DNA from: Bacillus_BD oryzisoli_A
Lineage (GTDB): Bacteria; Bacillota; Bacilli; Bacillales; Cytobacillaceae
DNA: 64,000 nt
Reading direction: 5' to 3'
Assembly: GCF_043641075.1 (NCBI RefSeq)
Contig: NZ_JBHZRC010000001.1
Location: forward strand, 1,240,001 to 1,304,000
This document shows, in pieces, positions 41,242 to 50,506 of the stretch. Both the position numbers and the translations under genes were made by a program. The notes under the pieces were generated by a model. The model did not search any database, was not told the origin of the DNA, and saw only the letters and a program-made list of their open reading frames with translations. Position 1 is the first letter of the stretch; each line of letters begins with the position of its first letter.

Positions 41242-41385
41242 TTACATTGTCTCATAAACGAAAGAGTTAATACACATTTTCAAGTGTGGCTTTATTGATG
41301 ATATCCTATTTTGTTTAATAATAAGGCTTGTCCGGGTAAGTTGTCCATTTTTTAACATCCTTACATTTCTAATTATATACGCCAT
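41242..41385 (-). pseudogene. 47-codon fragment, possible N-terminus of a lost amidohydrolase
   Basis: GAGGTGAGCAT precedes an ATG at 41385, and the frame runs to TAA at 41242. The peptide starts MAYIIRNVRMLKNGQLT, then TSLIIKQNRISSIKP. Short beta-strand patterns of this kind (xIIxNVxxLxNGxLxxxSLxIxxxRIxxI) are typical of the first 35 residues of amidohydrolase-superfamily enzymes. The remaining 12 residues and the 95 bases before ypiA show no continuation. It may be a decayed gene or an independent small protein. The rest of the aroA-ypiA gap holds only the aroA terminator. Confidence 0.45.
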
Positions 41386-41496
41386 ATGCTCACCTCTATA
41401 ACTGTCATAAGTCAAAATATGAGGCTGATCAAGGAAATATTCATAAAAAACAAACGCATGATGAAAAAGTTTCTAATTACTATAGAAACAAAAATA

Positions 41497-41521
41497 AAAA
41501 ACTGCAGGATCTGCAGTTTTT
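41497..41521 (-). terminator. aro operon terminator after aroA
   Basis: An 11-bp stem AAAAACTGCAG/CTGCAGTTTTT with a GAT loop, followed on the minus strand by a T-rich stretch, 11 bases past the aroA stop. Confidence 0.82.
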
Positions 41522-41532
41522 TATACTTTCAT

Positions 41533-42825
41533 TTACATTAATTTTTCTAAATCAGCAAAAAATTGCGGGTACGAAACAGAGATAGCTTCTTTGTGTTCTA
41601 AGCTTACTTCTTCTTTACAAATTAACGCAGCTACTGCTAACATCATGCCGATGCGATGATCCCCATGGCTTGATACAACGCCGCCTGTAAACTTATCCTT
41701 ATCATCTCCATGAATAACCATTCCGTCATCGGTTGCTGTGATGGATGCACCCAGCTTCGACAGTTCATTTACTACTGTATCAATCCGATTTGTTTCTTTC
41801 ACTTTTAATTCATGAGCATCACGTATAATGGTCTCGCCTTCTGCTTGTGTTGCAAGTAATGCAATAATTGGAAGCTCATCAATCAAACGTGGAATCAATT
41901 CTCCACCGATTGTCGTTCCTTTTAGATGAGAGGTCTTTATTGTAATATCCCCTATTGGCTCAAACTGCTCTTCAGCTGTCTCCTCAATTGTAATATCTGC
42001 GCCCATTGCCTTCATTACATCAATGATCCCCGTTCTCGTTGGGTTTAATCCGACATTCTTTAACGTAATACAGCTGTTAGGGACAATCGCACCAGCTACA
42101 AGAAAAAAGGCTGCCGAGGAAATATCTCCAGGAACTTGTATTTCCGTTCCTTTTAATGGTTGTCCGCCTCGAACCGATACAGACAAACCTTTTTCATCCA
42201 CTGTACCGCCAAACTGTCTTATCATTCGTTCAGTATGGTCTCTTGATTTTTCAGGTTCAACAACGGTTGTTATACCCTCTGCCTGAAGACCGGCAAGTAA
42301 AATAGATGACTTAACTTGCGCACTGGCTACGGGTGCATGATATTCAATACCTGAAATTCCGCCCCCACGAATAGATAATGGCGTATACTCGCCATGTTGT
42401 CTTCCATCTATTTTTGCCCCCATTTGACCGAGAGGCTTTGTCACTCTTGTCATCGGTCTTTTGCCGATTGATTCATCACCAATCAATGTGGCATGAAAAT
42501 TGCGCCCGGCTAAAATCCCCATCATAAGTCTGATCGTTGTGCCAGAATTGCCAACATTTAACACCTCACTAGGCTCCTTTAGCCCAGCCCAGCCTTTACC
42601 ATGGATAACCATTTGATCATTTTTTTCTTCAATTTCTACTCCAAGTTGCCTGAAGCATGAAACTGTACTTAAACAATCTTCACCCATTAAAAAACCTGTA
42701 ACAGTTGTCACACCTTCTGCCACAGCACCAAACATAACGGAACGATGGGAAATAGATTTATCACCGGGAACAATAATGTCCCCCTGTAATGAAGTAATAT
42801 TTGTTTGTAATGTATGTTTACCCAT
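41533..42825 (-). CDS. aroA: 3-phosphoshikimate 1-carboxyvinyltransferase (EPSP synthase)
   Basis: A 430-residue shikimate-pathway enzyme that joins PEP and shikimate 3-phosphate (called aroE in B. subtilis). PGDKSISHRSVMFG (Lys and Ser substrate binding), LNVGNSGTTIRLM and GDHRIGMMLAVAAL are diagnostic. The NSGTTIR loop lacks the Gly-Ala pattern of the glyphosate-sensitive E. coli type, so it may be class II. The start follows GAGGGGG. It ends the aro-hisC-tyrA run. Confidence 0.95.
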   Translation of the reverse strand: MGKHTLQTNITSLQGDIIVPGDKSISHRSVMFGAVAEGVTTVTGFLMGEDCLSTVSCFRQLGVEIEEKNDQMVIHGKGWAGLKEPSEVLNVGNSGTTIRLMMGILAGRNFHATLIGDESIGKRPMTRVTKPLGQMGAKIDGRQHGEYTPLSIRGGGISGIEYHAPVASAQVKSSILLAGLQAEGITTVVEPEKSRDHTERMIRQFGGTVDEKGLSVSVRGGQPLKGTEIQVPGDISSAAFFLVAGAIVPNSCITLKNVGLNPTRTGIIDVMKAMGADITIEETAEEQFEPIGDITIKTSHLKGTTIGGELIPRLIDELPIIALLATQAEGETIIRDAHELKVKETNRIDTVVNELSKLGASITATDDGMVIHGDDKDKFTGGVVSSHGDHRIGMMLAVAALICKEEVSLEHKEAISVSYPQFFADLEKLM

Positions 42826-42854
42826 CTTTTCCCCCTCTTTGTCTCAATCAATAT

Positions 42855-43961
42855 TTAAGGACCTATTGAAGTTTCAAAGCTTGTATAATGCTCAATACAT
42901 GCCTTCGCTCGAAGACGATCCTGCTCTGTTTGAAAGCTTATGACAAGAACTCCAATAATGTCTTCCCGAGTTTCTCTAATTTGAATATTCGTAATACTGA
43001 TTTCTTCTTTAGCCAGGTAGCCGGTAATTTCCGATACAACCCCCGGATAATCTGGCACATCCACGAATAAATCATAAAAAGCAGGGATTGCCCCCATTTG
43101 TTTTTGAGGCAATTCATCTCTGAATTTCTTAGCCTTTTCAAAATATTGGAAGATTTTTTCGCCATCCTGCTCTTCAAGCATCGCGGCAACCTCTTTCATT
43201 TCCTGCTGCCAATCTGACAGCAGCTGAAGCAAAATCTCTTTATTATGGAGGAGAATATCTCTCCACATTGTCGGACTGCTAGAAGCAATCCTTGTGATAT
43301 CGCGAAAGCCTCCCGCCGCCAATCTAGTCACCAAATTTTGGTCGTGACTTGTCTTTTCAGCCTGATGGACTAATGAAGCTGCAATAATATGCGGGAAATG
43401 ACTAATAACACCTGTTAAATAATCATGTTCCTCCGGCGATGTCACAATAAATTTTGCTTTCGTTCCTTTCAGCCAATCTTTCAACAGATTGACCTTTTCC
43501 TCTGCAATATGTTTCTCAGGGGTTAAGAGATAAAAAGCATTTTCAAACAGCAGCCCTCTAGCAGCGGATACACCACTTTTATGGGATCCAGCCATTGGGT
43601 GGCCTCCGATAAAGGTAATACCTTTTTCAGTTAATTTTTCAGCACGCTTAACAATCTCAGCTTTTGTACTTCCTGCATCACTGACAAGTACCGTTTCCTT
43701 CAACGGCATGTCTGCAAGAAGATCCAAAATTCTCTCAGTCACTTGTACAGGTGTCGTTATTAAAATTAAATCAGCATCCTTTGCCCCTTCTTCAATGCTG
43801 TCTGCGATACAGTCGACAACACCCAGCATTTTTGCCAATTTCCCCTGTTCTTCATTGATGTCAAATCCTGTAAGATAACAGTCATGATGCTGCCCCTTGA
43901 TACACAATGCGAGAGAACCGCCAATAAGGCCCAAGCCAATCACAAATACACGGCCTTTCAA
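42855..43961 (-). CDS. tyrA: prephenate dehydrogenase with C-terminal ACT domain
   Basis: A 368-residue NAD-dependent enzyme of tyrosine synthesis. The nucleotide-binding motif is GLGLIGGSLAL; GGHPMAGSHKSG and FPHIIAASLV are conserved in the catalytic domain. Residues about 298-365 form an ACT domain (FVDVPDYPGVVSEITGYL), likely for feedback by tyrosine. The start is a TTG at 43961 after GGGGATG. It lies between hisC and aroA. Confidence 0.94.
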   Translation of the reverse strand: MKGRVFVIGLGLIGGSLALCIKGQHHDCYLTGFDINEEQGKLAKMLGVVDCIADSIEEGAKDADLILITTPVQVTERILDLLADMPLKETVLVSDAGSTKAEIVKRAEKLTEKGITFIGGHPMAGSHKSGVSAARGLLFENAFYLLTPEKHIAEEKVNLLKDWLKGTKAKFIVTSPEEHDYLTGVISHFPHIIAASLVHQAEKTSHDQNLVTRLAAGGFRDITRIASSSPTMWRDILLHNKEILLQLLSDWQQEMKEVAAMLEEQDGEKIFQYFEKAKKFRDELPQKQMGAIPAFYDLFVDVPDYPGVVSEITGYLAKEEISITNIQIRETREDIIGVLVISFQTEQDRLRAKACIEHYTSFETSIGP

Positions 43962-44022
43962 ATCGGATCATCCCCTTATCTATCGCATTGTTTATTTATC
44001 TATTTGACCGATTATATTCAGA

Positions 44023-45126
44023 TTAATTCGTTTTAACACGAACCTCTTGTAAATATTGCTTCATAGCCTCAATCACACCGTTGTTCTCTTCTTCAGATCC
44101 TACCGTTACTCTAACAGATGTAGCATATCCTAATGCATTACCGGAACGGACGATATAGCCCTTCTCAAGCAAGTATTGGAATACTTCATCCCCGTTCGTA
44201 CCAAAATCAATTAATATGAAGTTAGCCTGTGATGGAAAATATTGCAGCTTATGCTCTTCGCAGAATAGCTCAAACTGTGCCATTCCTTCGCGGTTTTTTC
44301 GTCTGCAATCATTAACATAATCCTGGTCTGAAAGCGCCGCTACTGCAGCAATTTGACCTAATGTATTAACATTGAAAGGCTCTCTCGCTGGTTCTAAAAC
44401 ACGAATGATATCTTGATGTGCTACGCCATATCCGACACGTAAACTAGCAATACCATATATTTTAGAAAATGTTCTTAATACGATTAAATTATTGTATTCC
44501 TTCACAAATTCTACTGCATTATAAAAATCATCTGCTACAACATAATCATGGTATGCATCATCAATGACAACCAACGTTTCTTTAGGTAACTTGTCAAGGA
44601 ATGATGTGATTTTTTCTTTTGAAATATGAACACCAGTCGGATTGTTCGGACTGCATACCCAAACTACAGCCGTGTTATCATCAATGGCCTGCAGCATGGC
44701 ATCAAGATCATGTTCACCGTCTATTAACGGAATTTCCCTAATTTCTGCTCCATCTATGATGGCATTGTGCTTATATTGTGAAAAGGATGGGCTTGCCATA
44801 ACCGTATTTTTACCTGGAGTCAGAAAAGCACGAGATACAATTTGAATTAAATTATCTGCACCATTTCCGAAAATGAGCTGCTCTTCGTCTACTTTCAAAA
44901 ACTCAGCTACTGCAGTACGTAAGTTCGTTGCATACCCATCAGGATAAATCGCAAACGATGAAAGAGCTGTTTGTAAAGCAGCAACAACTTTTTCAGAGGT
45001 CCCGAATGGATTCTCATTTGATGCCAGTTTCACAACCTTTTCAAGACCATACTCTTTTTTGACTGATTCAATGGGTCTGCCTGGTTTGTAAGGAGCTAAT
45101 GATAACAACTGTTCTTTCCATTTCAT
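44023..45126 (-). CDS. hisC: histidinol-phosphate / aromatic aminotransferase
   Basis: A 367-residue PLP aminotransferase. In Bacillus HisC also transaminates tyrosine and phenylalanine precursors, which explains its place with tyrA. SNENPFGTS, FGNGADNLIQ, NNPTGVHI and LRTFSKIYGIASLRVGYG (with the PLP lysine) are present. The ATG at 45126 follows GAGGTG by nine bases; the frame can also open at a TTG seven codons up. In B. subtilis the six trp genes lie between it and aroH; here the gap is 27 bases. Confidence 0.94.
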   Translation of the reverse strand: MKWKEQLLSLAPYKPGRPIESVKKEYGLEKVVKLASNENPFGTSEKVVAALQTALSSFAIYPDGYATNLRTAVAEFLKVDEEQLIFGNGADNLIQIVSRAFLTPGKNTVMASPSFSQYKHNAIIDGAEIREIPLIDGEHDLDAMLQAIDDNTAVVWVCSPNNPTGVHISKEKITSFLDKLPKETLVVIDDAYHDYVVADDFYNAVEFVKEYNNLIVLRTFSKIYGIASLRVGYGVAHQDIIRVLEPAREPFNVNTLGQIAAVAALSDQDYVNDCRRKNREGMAQFELFCEEHKLQYFPSQANFILIDFGTNGDEVFQYLLEKGYIVRSGNALGYATSVRVTVGSEEENNGVIEAMKQYLQEVRVKTN

Positions 45127-45153
45127 AACAATATACACCTCGTTCAAAGATTA

Positions 45154-45525
45154 TTACTTATTATTATTGGCTAAATCTGGTCTTAAAACGACCGCATTTT
45201 CTAAATAGATATGGTTAATTTCCTGCTGACTTTTGACCGTATTTACATGTATCATAACACGGATACATTTCTCTAAAGCATTCGATACTGTGATCTCCTT
45301 CATGCACATAACCGGTACATAGCTCCATCCATCTAATGAACGTAGCACTTTAGCAGGAAATGCTTCTGTAATATCATCTGTAACAGAGATAAATACAGAT
45401 GCAACATCCTCGGGCGCAATCTCATTTTCAACAATCATACTATGTAGTAAACGATCTGTTGCCTGCATAATTTCTTTTTCCGTATTTACTTGGACTGTAA
45501 TTGCGCCTCTTACACCGCGGATCAC
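45154..45525 (-). CDS. aroH: chorismate mutase (AroH type)
   Basis: A 123-residue monofunctional chorismate mutase that makes prephenate. RGVRGAITVQVNTEKEI at the start (active-site Arg), FISVTDDITEAFPAKVLR and YLENAVVLRPDL are diagnostic of the AroH trimer fold. It lies 17 bases after aroB and is followed directly by hisC. AGGGGGAG precedes the start. Confidence 0.96.
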   Translation of the reverse strand: MIRGVRGAITVQVNTEKEIMQATDRLLHSMIVENEIAPEDVASVFISVTDDITEAFPAKVLRSLDGWSYVPVMCMKEITVSNALEKCIRVMIHVNTVKSQQEINHIYLENAVVLRPDLANNNK

Positions 45526-45542
45526 TGATTCTCCCCCTTGGA

Positions 45543-46613
45543 TTAAAAATGATTCAATTCAAAAAGTATTTCATTTTCTGATAATTCATAAATGGCAGGT
45601 GAACCTATATCATTCAGCAGCACCATTCTAATTTGTTGTCCTACTGATTTCTTATCGCCCTTCATCCGTTCAATTAATCTCTCATATGATAAACCTTCAG
45701 GTACATTTGTTTGATATCCAAGCTTTTGTACCCATTCATATAAGCTGTTTATGTCGAATTCAAGACCCGCATATTTTTTACTTAACTGGAGTGCAAACAG
45801 CATTCCAATTAGTACGCCTTCACCATGAGTCATTTTTCCATAACCCATTTCAGCTTCAATTGCATGACCAAGCGTATGGCCAAAATTCAAATAGGCGCGT
45901 ACCCCGGTCTCCTTTTCATCCTCTGCTACAATTGCACTTTTTATCTCAATGCCCCTAGCTAAAAAACGGACCATTTTATCCTCACTAATGTCTTCTAACG
46001 AGGAAATCTCATCCTTAAGCCAATGATAAAAGGCTAAATCCTGAATAAGACCATGTTTAATGACTTCAGCAAATCCTGAACGCTTCTCATGCAAAGGCAG
46101 GCTCGTCAAGAAGCTGATATCATAAATAACTGCTTCCGGTTGATAAAATGCCCCAATCATATTCTTCCCTTCAGGGTGATTGATGGCTACTTTTCCACCA
46201 ACGGCACTGTCATGAGCCAAAATCGTGGTTGGGATTTGAATAAACCGAATCCCTCTCATAAAAGTAGCTGCAACGAAGCCGGATAAATCACCAACAGCAC
46301 CTCCGCCTAAGGCAAGAATAACCGAATGTCGATCTAATTTCTTCTGCAATGCAAATGTTAAACAGTCATAATAGATTTCAAAGGTCTTCGCCTTCTCACC
46401 GCTCGGTACCCTCATTACTTCAACCTGAAAATCATCAAGCGATTTGAGAATGGTTGAAAGGTAGAGATCCCCTACTGTCTCGTCCGTAATGATGAGAATT
46501 TTTGTAACAACTGCCTGCTTTTCTTTAATAAAAATAGGCAGCTGCTCGATTACACCATTACCAATGTAGACAGGATACGATTTCAAAGGCGTCTTTACAA
46601 CATGTTCAATCAT
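45543..46613 (-). CDS. aroB: 3-dehydroquinate synthase
   Basis: A 356-residue NAD- and metal-dependent cyclase, the second shikimate-pathway step. LALGGGAVGDLSGFVAATFM, PTTILAHDSAVGGK and NFGHTLGHAIEAE (metal histidines) are all present. The ATG overlaps the aroC stop codon by one base (TAATG), so the two genes are translationally coupled. Confidence 0.96.
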   Translation of the reverse strand: MIEHVVKTPLKSYPVYIGNGVIEQLPIFIKEKQAVVTKILIITDETVGDLYLSTILKSLDDFQVEVMRVPSGEKAKTFEIYYDCLTFALQKKLDRHSVILALGGGAVGDLSGFVAATFMRGIRFIQIPTTILAHDSAVGGKVAINHPEGKNMIGAFYQPEAVIYDISFLTSLPLHEKRSGFAEVIKHGLIQDLAFYHWLKDEISSLEDISEDKMVRFLARGIEIKSAIVAEDEKETGVRAYLNFGHTLGHAIEAEMGYGKMTHGEGVLIGMLFALQLSKKYAGLEFDINSLYEWVQKLGYQTNVPEGLSYERLIERMKGDKKSVGQQIRMVLLNDIGSPAIYELSENEILFELNHF

Positions 46614-47782
46614 TAGAATTCCCTCGCATGTTGACGATGTTCTTCAATATTTTGTTTTAATGCATCAAAACGATCGCTATAGAATTGATCAATTATTGCT
46701 TGAGCAAGTTCCCAAGCCACTACATTTTCTGCCACTACTGAGGCTGCTGGAACTGCACAGCTGTCAGAACGCTCTACACTTGCAGAAAATGGTTCTTTAG
46801 TATCAATATCAACACTTTGTAATGGTTTATAAAGTGTTGGGATCGGCTTCATAACACCTCTAATGACCAGCGGCATTCCTGTTGACATCCCGCCCTCAAG
46901 ACCGCCGAGACGGTTTGTTTTCCGAGTATAGCCTGCTTCTTCATCCCATACAATTTCATCATGTACTTCACTGCCTGGTTTGTGTGCTGCTTCAAATCCA
47001 ATACCAAATTCAACACCTTTAAATGCATTGATGCTGCATATGGCTGCTGCAAGCTTTGCATCCAGCTTACGATCATAGTGAACATAGCTTCCAACACCCG
47101 CAGGCATTCCTTCTACTATAACCTCAACAATACCGCCAATTGAATCGCCGTTTGTTTTTGCTGTATCAATGGCTTGCATCATTTCCTTTTCGGCTTCAGG
47201 ATCAAGACAGCGAACAGGTGAATTTTCAGTAATTTCTCTCAAATCTTGAATGGACTCATATGTTGATACGGTTGATTTTACACCGCCAATTTCCACAACA
47301 TGTGAGGCAACTTCAATGCCAAGCAATGAAAGCAATTTTTTCGCCACTGCACCCGCAGCCACTCTTACGGTTGTTTCTCTTGCAGAGGAACGTTCCAATA
47401 CATTTCTCATATCACGATGACCGTATTTTATAGCACCATTTAAATCAGCATGTCCCGGACGAGGACGCGTGACCTTTCTTTTTACTTCCTCTGCGTTTTC
47501 ATCCATCGGCTCAGCACCCATAATTTTGGTCCAGTGCTTCCAATCATTGTTTTCCACAACAAGTGCTACCGGTGATCCAAGTGTTAAACCATGTCTAACT
47601 CCGCTAGTAATCCTTGCTGTATCTGTTTCAATTTGCATTCTTCGTCCACGGCCATGACCTTTTTGTCTTCTAGCAAGTTGAACATTTATATCTTCTTGCA
47701 ATAGAGGCATTCCCGCAGGTAAACCTTCAATAATTGTCGTTAATTGGGGTCCATGTGATTCCCCGGCTGTTAAATATCTCAT
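46613..47782 (-). CDS. aroC: chorismate synthase
   Basis: A 389-residue FMN-dependent enzyme that makes chorismate from EPSP (called aroF in B. subtilis). GESHGPQLTTIIEG, GRRMQIETD, GHADLNGAIKYGHRDMRN and RSSARETTVRVAAG are family signatures. It begins the aroC-aroB-aroH-hisC-tyrA-aroA run. GAGAAAGAGG precedes the ATG. Confidence 0.96.
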   Translation of the reverse strand: MRYLTAGESHGPQLTTIIEGLPAGMPLLQEDINVQLARRQKGHGRGRRMQIETDTARITSGVRHGLTLGSPVALVVENNDWKHWTKIMGAEPMDENAEEVKRKVTRPRPGHADLNGAIKYGHRDMRNVLERSSARETTVRVAAGAVAKKLLSLLGIEVASHVVEIGGVKSTVSTYESIQDLREITENSPVRCLDPEAEKEMMQAIDTAKTNGDSIGGIVEVIVEGMPAGVGSYVHYDRKLDAKLAAAICSINAFKGVEFGIGFEAAHKPGSEVHDEIVWDEEAGYTRKTNRLGGLEGGMSTGMPLVIRGVMKPIPTLYKPLQSVDIDTKEPFSASVERSDSCAVPAASVVAENVVAWELAQAIIDQFYSDRFDALKQNIEEHRQHAREF

Positions 47783-47931
47783 TTCCTCTTTCTCCCTTCA
47801 ACTCGTTAAAGGATTATGTATCAATATAACATACCAACAAAAATTAGAATAGTAAGTTTTTAAAAATTGATAGGATAAATTGCCCTTTAACTTATTTCAT
47901 AAATTAACTTGATGCTATTCTATTATTTTTT

Positions 47932-48708
47932 TTAAAGGCTCTTTTTATAAAAAAAAGTATCCTCTACTTCAAATCCATATTTACCTGCATTAAAGATTTG
48001 TTCCGTACTGCCCACAAAAAGGATGCCCTCTGGGTTTAAGCTTTTGGCAAACTTCTGATAAAGAAGCTCTTTTGCTTCCTCAGTGAAATATATCAATACA
48101 TTTCGACAGACAATTAGATCATAGGGTCCGCCAAAGGAATCTGATAGTAAATTATGTTTTTTAAACGTTACTGCCTGTTTAACCTCATCAGACACTTTAT
48201 AGAAGCTGCCCTCTTTAGTGAAAAATTTTCTTTTCATTTCTTCCGGAGCTTCCTGAAGTGAACGCTCAGGATAGACTCCCAGCTTTGCTCTTGCCAGTAT
48301 ATTTTCATCAATATCCGTTGCTAAAATCCTAATATCGGAAAGTGGTAAAAATTTCGCCATCATCATGGCCATAGTATAAGGCTCTTCTCCAGATGAACAC
48401 GCTGCACTCCATAATTTGGGTCTTTTCGTCCTTTGTATGATTTTGGGCAAAATATCCTTTTCAAGTATTCCCCATCTCTTGTAATTCCGGTAAAATTCTG
48501 AAACATTGATCGTGATACGATCAAGAAATTCATTCAATAGCTCGTGATTACGATTAATAGCTGAAAAATATTCCTCAAAAGAGTTGTACCCCTTTTTTTC
48601 ATACAAAGAAGTTAATCTTCGTTTCATTTGCGCTTCTTTATAGAGAGCAAGATCTATTCCTGTTTTTGTTTTTACTTGATAAATAAATTGTTCGTAATCA
48701 CCAGACAT
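47932..48708 (-). CDS. cheR: chemotaxis protein methyltransferase CheR
   Basis: A 258-residue enzyme that methylates glutamates of chemoreceptors with SAM. The N-terminal helical domain (KEAQMKRRLTSLYEKKGY) and the SAM-binding domain (WSAACSSGEEPYTMA, ILATDIDENILARAK, LIVCRNVLIYF) are typical. I chose the second ATG (48708) since the first (48714) is only a base from GAGGAG. The location between ndk and aroC is as in B. subtilis, away from the main che genes. Confidence 0.95.
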   Translation of the reverse strand: MSGDYEQFIYQVKTKTGIDLALYKEAQMKRRLTSLYEKKGYNSFEEYFSAINRNHELLNEFLDRITINVSEFYRNYKRWGILEKDILPKIIQRTKRPKLWSAACSSGEEPYTMAMMMAKFLPLSDIRILATDIDENILARAKLGVYPERSLQEAPEEMKRKFFTKEGSFYKVSDEVKQAVTFKKHNLLSDSFGGPYDLIVCRNVLIYFTEEAKELLYQKFAKSLNPEGILFVGSTEQIFNAGKYGFEVEDTFFYKKSL

Positions 48709-48844
48709 ATGCATACTCCTCTTCTAGGATAACCTTAGTATAGCGGAAAATGCTGAAATTGGAGACTATTTTGTTTAAATTGTCTAAAAAAAGTTATTCA
48801 AATATTAAAATGAGGGGATATAAGAGATTGGACGCGTTTACAAA

Positions 48845-48872
48845 AAAAACACCTGCGTATGCAAGTGTTTTT
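48845..48872 (-). terminator. ndk terminator
   Basis: A 12-bp stem (48845-48856 with 48861-48872) with one G-U pair and a GTAT loop, then eight T residues on the minus strand. It overlaps the ndk stop codon by two bases. Confidence 0.82.
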
Positions 48873-49317
48873 AGTTAATCCATTCATTCATTAATTTTTT
48901 ATATTCTACTACTTCATTTTCGTTAAAGAAAATTCCAATTTCACGAACTGCGCTTTCTGGTGAATCAGAGCCGTGAATCACATTTTTACCAACCGTTACA
49001 CCAAAATCTCCACGAATTGTTCCTGGTGCAGCATCCTTTGGATTTGTTGAACCCATCATTTGACGTGCTGTTGCAATTACGTTTTCGCCTTCCCACACCA
49101 TTGCAAATACAGGACCAGAAGTGATGAAGTCAACTAACTCTCCAAAGAATGGGCGCTCTTTATGTTCACCATAATGCTCCTCAGCTAATTCTGTAGAGAT
49201 ACTCATTAACTTACCGCCAACAAGCTGAAACCCCTTTTTTTCAAAACGAGAAACGATCTCTCCAATTAAATTACGTTGTACTCCATCAGGCTTTACCATT
49301 AAAAATGTTCTTTCCAT
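48871..49317 (-). CDS. ndk: nucleoside diphosphate kinase
   Basis: A 148-residue enzyme that passes phosphate between nucleoside tri- and diphosphates. The active site is NVIHGSDSPESA with the phosphohistidine; MERTFLMVKPDGVQRN is the typical start. The ATG at 49317 follows AGGGGATGA; the frame can open 22 codons earlier without a good site. It closes the hbs-to-ndk gene run. Confidence 0.96.
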   Translation of the reverse strand: MERTFLMVKPDGVQRNLIGEIVSRFEKKGFQLVGGKLMSISTELAEEHYGEHKERPFFGELVDFITSGPVFAMVWEGENVIATARQMMGSTNPKDAAPGTIRGDFGVTVGKNVIHGSDSPESAVREIGIFFNENEVVEYKKLMNEWIN

Positions 49318-49425
49318 GAACTCATCCCCTATTACATTATGTATAGTAGATATCCTTTCGAGAAAAGTTCTCAAATAAGACAACCCATGGAAATAATATC
49401 ATTTTTTTGAAATATTCGCAACTTC

Positions 49426-50388
49426 TTAAAATCTTCGTTTCCCAATGTATTTTGCAATACTTTTTAACGCTGTTTTCGCTTGGTTTTGTGGAAGTTCTTC
49501 TACTATTACCAACGCCTTATCCAAATATTGATTGCTCACCTGTCTTGCTCTATCAATAGCCCCTGAGCGAATAATCAAGTTGATAATAGTATCCATTTCT
49601 TTTCGCGGCATATTTTCATGTACTTTCATAATTTCTTTGCGAATGGAAATATCCTCCATAGCAAATAATACTGGAAGAGTAATATTACCCTGAAGCAAGT
49701 CACCGCCTGCAGGCTTTCCCAATTCTTTTTCAGTACCGGTGAAATCAAGAATATCATCAATAATTTGATAAGACATTCCAACATAATAGCCAAATCGTGC
49801 CAACTTCATTTGGAGGCTCTTTTCAACATCAGCGCAAATAGCACCAAGCACACAGCTGGTCGAAATTAGAAGTGCTGTTTTTCTTTTAATTCTCCGTAAG
49901 TAATCCTTCAAATTTTGGTCAAAACGGTATTTATCCTTCATTTGTTCAATTTCACCAATGACTAATTCAACCATAGTATCAGCTAAAATTTTATGCGCAT
50001 CTGCCTTATCGATTTCTGTCATTAGTTCAAGTGAACGTGCAAAAATATAATCACCAGTATACATAGCGATTCGATTATCCCATTTGGCCTTTACAGTTAG
50101 CTTTCCTCTCCGAATCTCCGCATCATCAATGACATCATCATGGATTAAAGAAGCGGCATGAATTAATTCAAGAGCAACTGCTACTTTTTTAATTGTATGA
50201 ATATCATATGTGCCAAACTTTGCAGCTAGTAAAACAAAGAGGGGACGTATACGTTTTCCCCCGGCCTGTAATAAATGCAATGAAGCTTCTTGAATTAAAG
50301 CTGAATCTGCGTATACAGCTTCCTCTAATGCGCCTTCAACGATATCAATATCATGATTTAAAAATGAATACATCATTTTAAATTTCAT
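49426..50388 (-). CDS. hepT: heptaprenyl diphosphate synthase component II
   Basis: A 320-residue trans-prenyltransferase that, with HepS, makes the C35 side chain of menaquinone-7. The first Asp-rich motif is in LIHDDVIDDAEIRRG and the second in YQIIDDILDF. The ATG at 50388 follows AAGGTGGA and gives MKFKMMYSFLN, the usual core start; the frame remains open 30 codons upstream. Its partners hepS and menG lie just upstream. Confidence 0.95.
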   Translation of the reverse strand: MKFKMMYSFLNHDIDIVEGALEEAVYADSALIQEASLHLLQAGGKRIRPLFVLLAAKFGTYDIHTIKKVAVALELIHAASLIHDDVIDDAEIRRGKLTVKAKWDNRIAMYTGDYIFARSLELMTEIDKADAHKILADTMVELVIGEIEQMKDKYRFDQNLKDYLRRIKRKTALLISTSCVLGAICADVEKSLQMKLARFGYYVGMSYQIIDDILDFTGTEKELGKPAGGDLLQGNITLPVLFAMEDISIRKEIMKVHENMPRKEMDTIINLIIRSGAIDRARQVSNQYLDKALVIVEELPQNQAKTALKSIAKYIGKRRF

Positions 50389-50506
50389 ATCCGTATCCAC
50401 CTTGCTGTAACCCTGTCTGCTAATAAGTAGCACAAGGAGTCTGCCGTGTTGGCTTATGATTAAATAATCAACAAACACCTAAGCTAGATTTGACAAACAG
50501 AAACAT

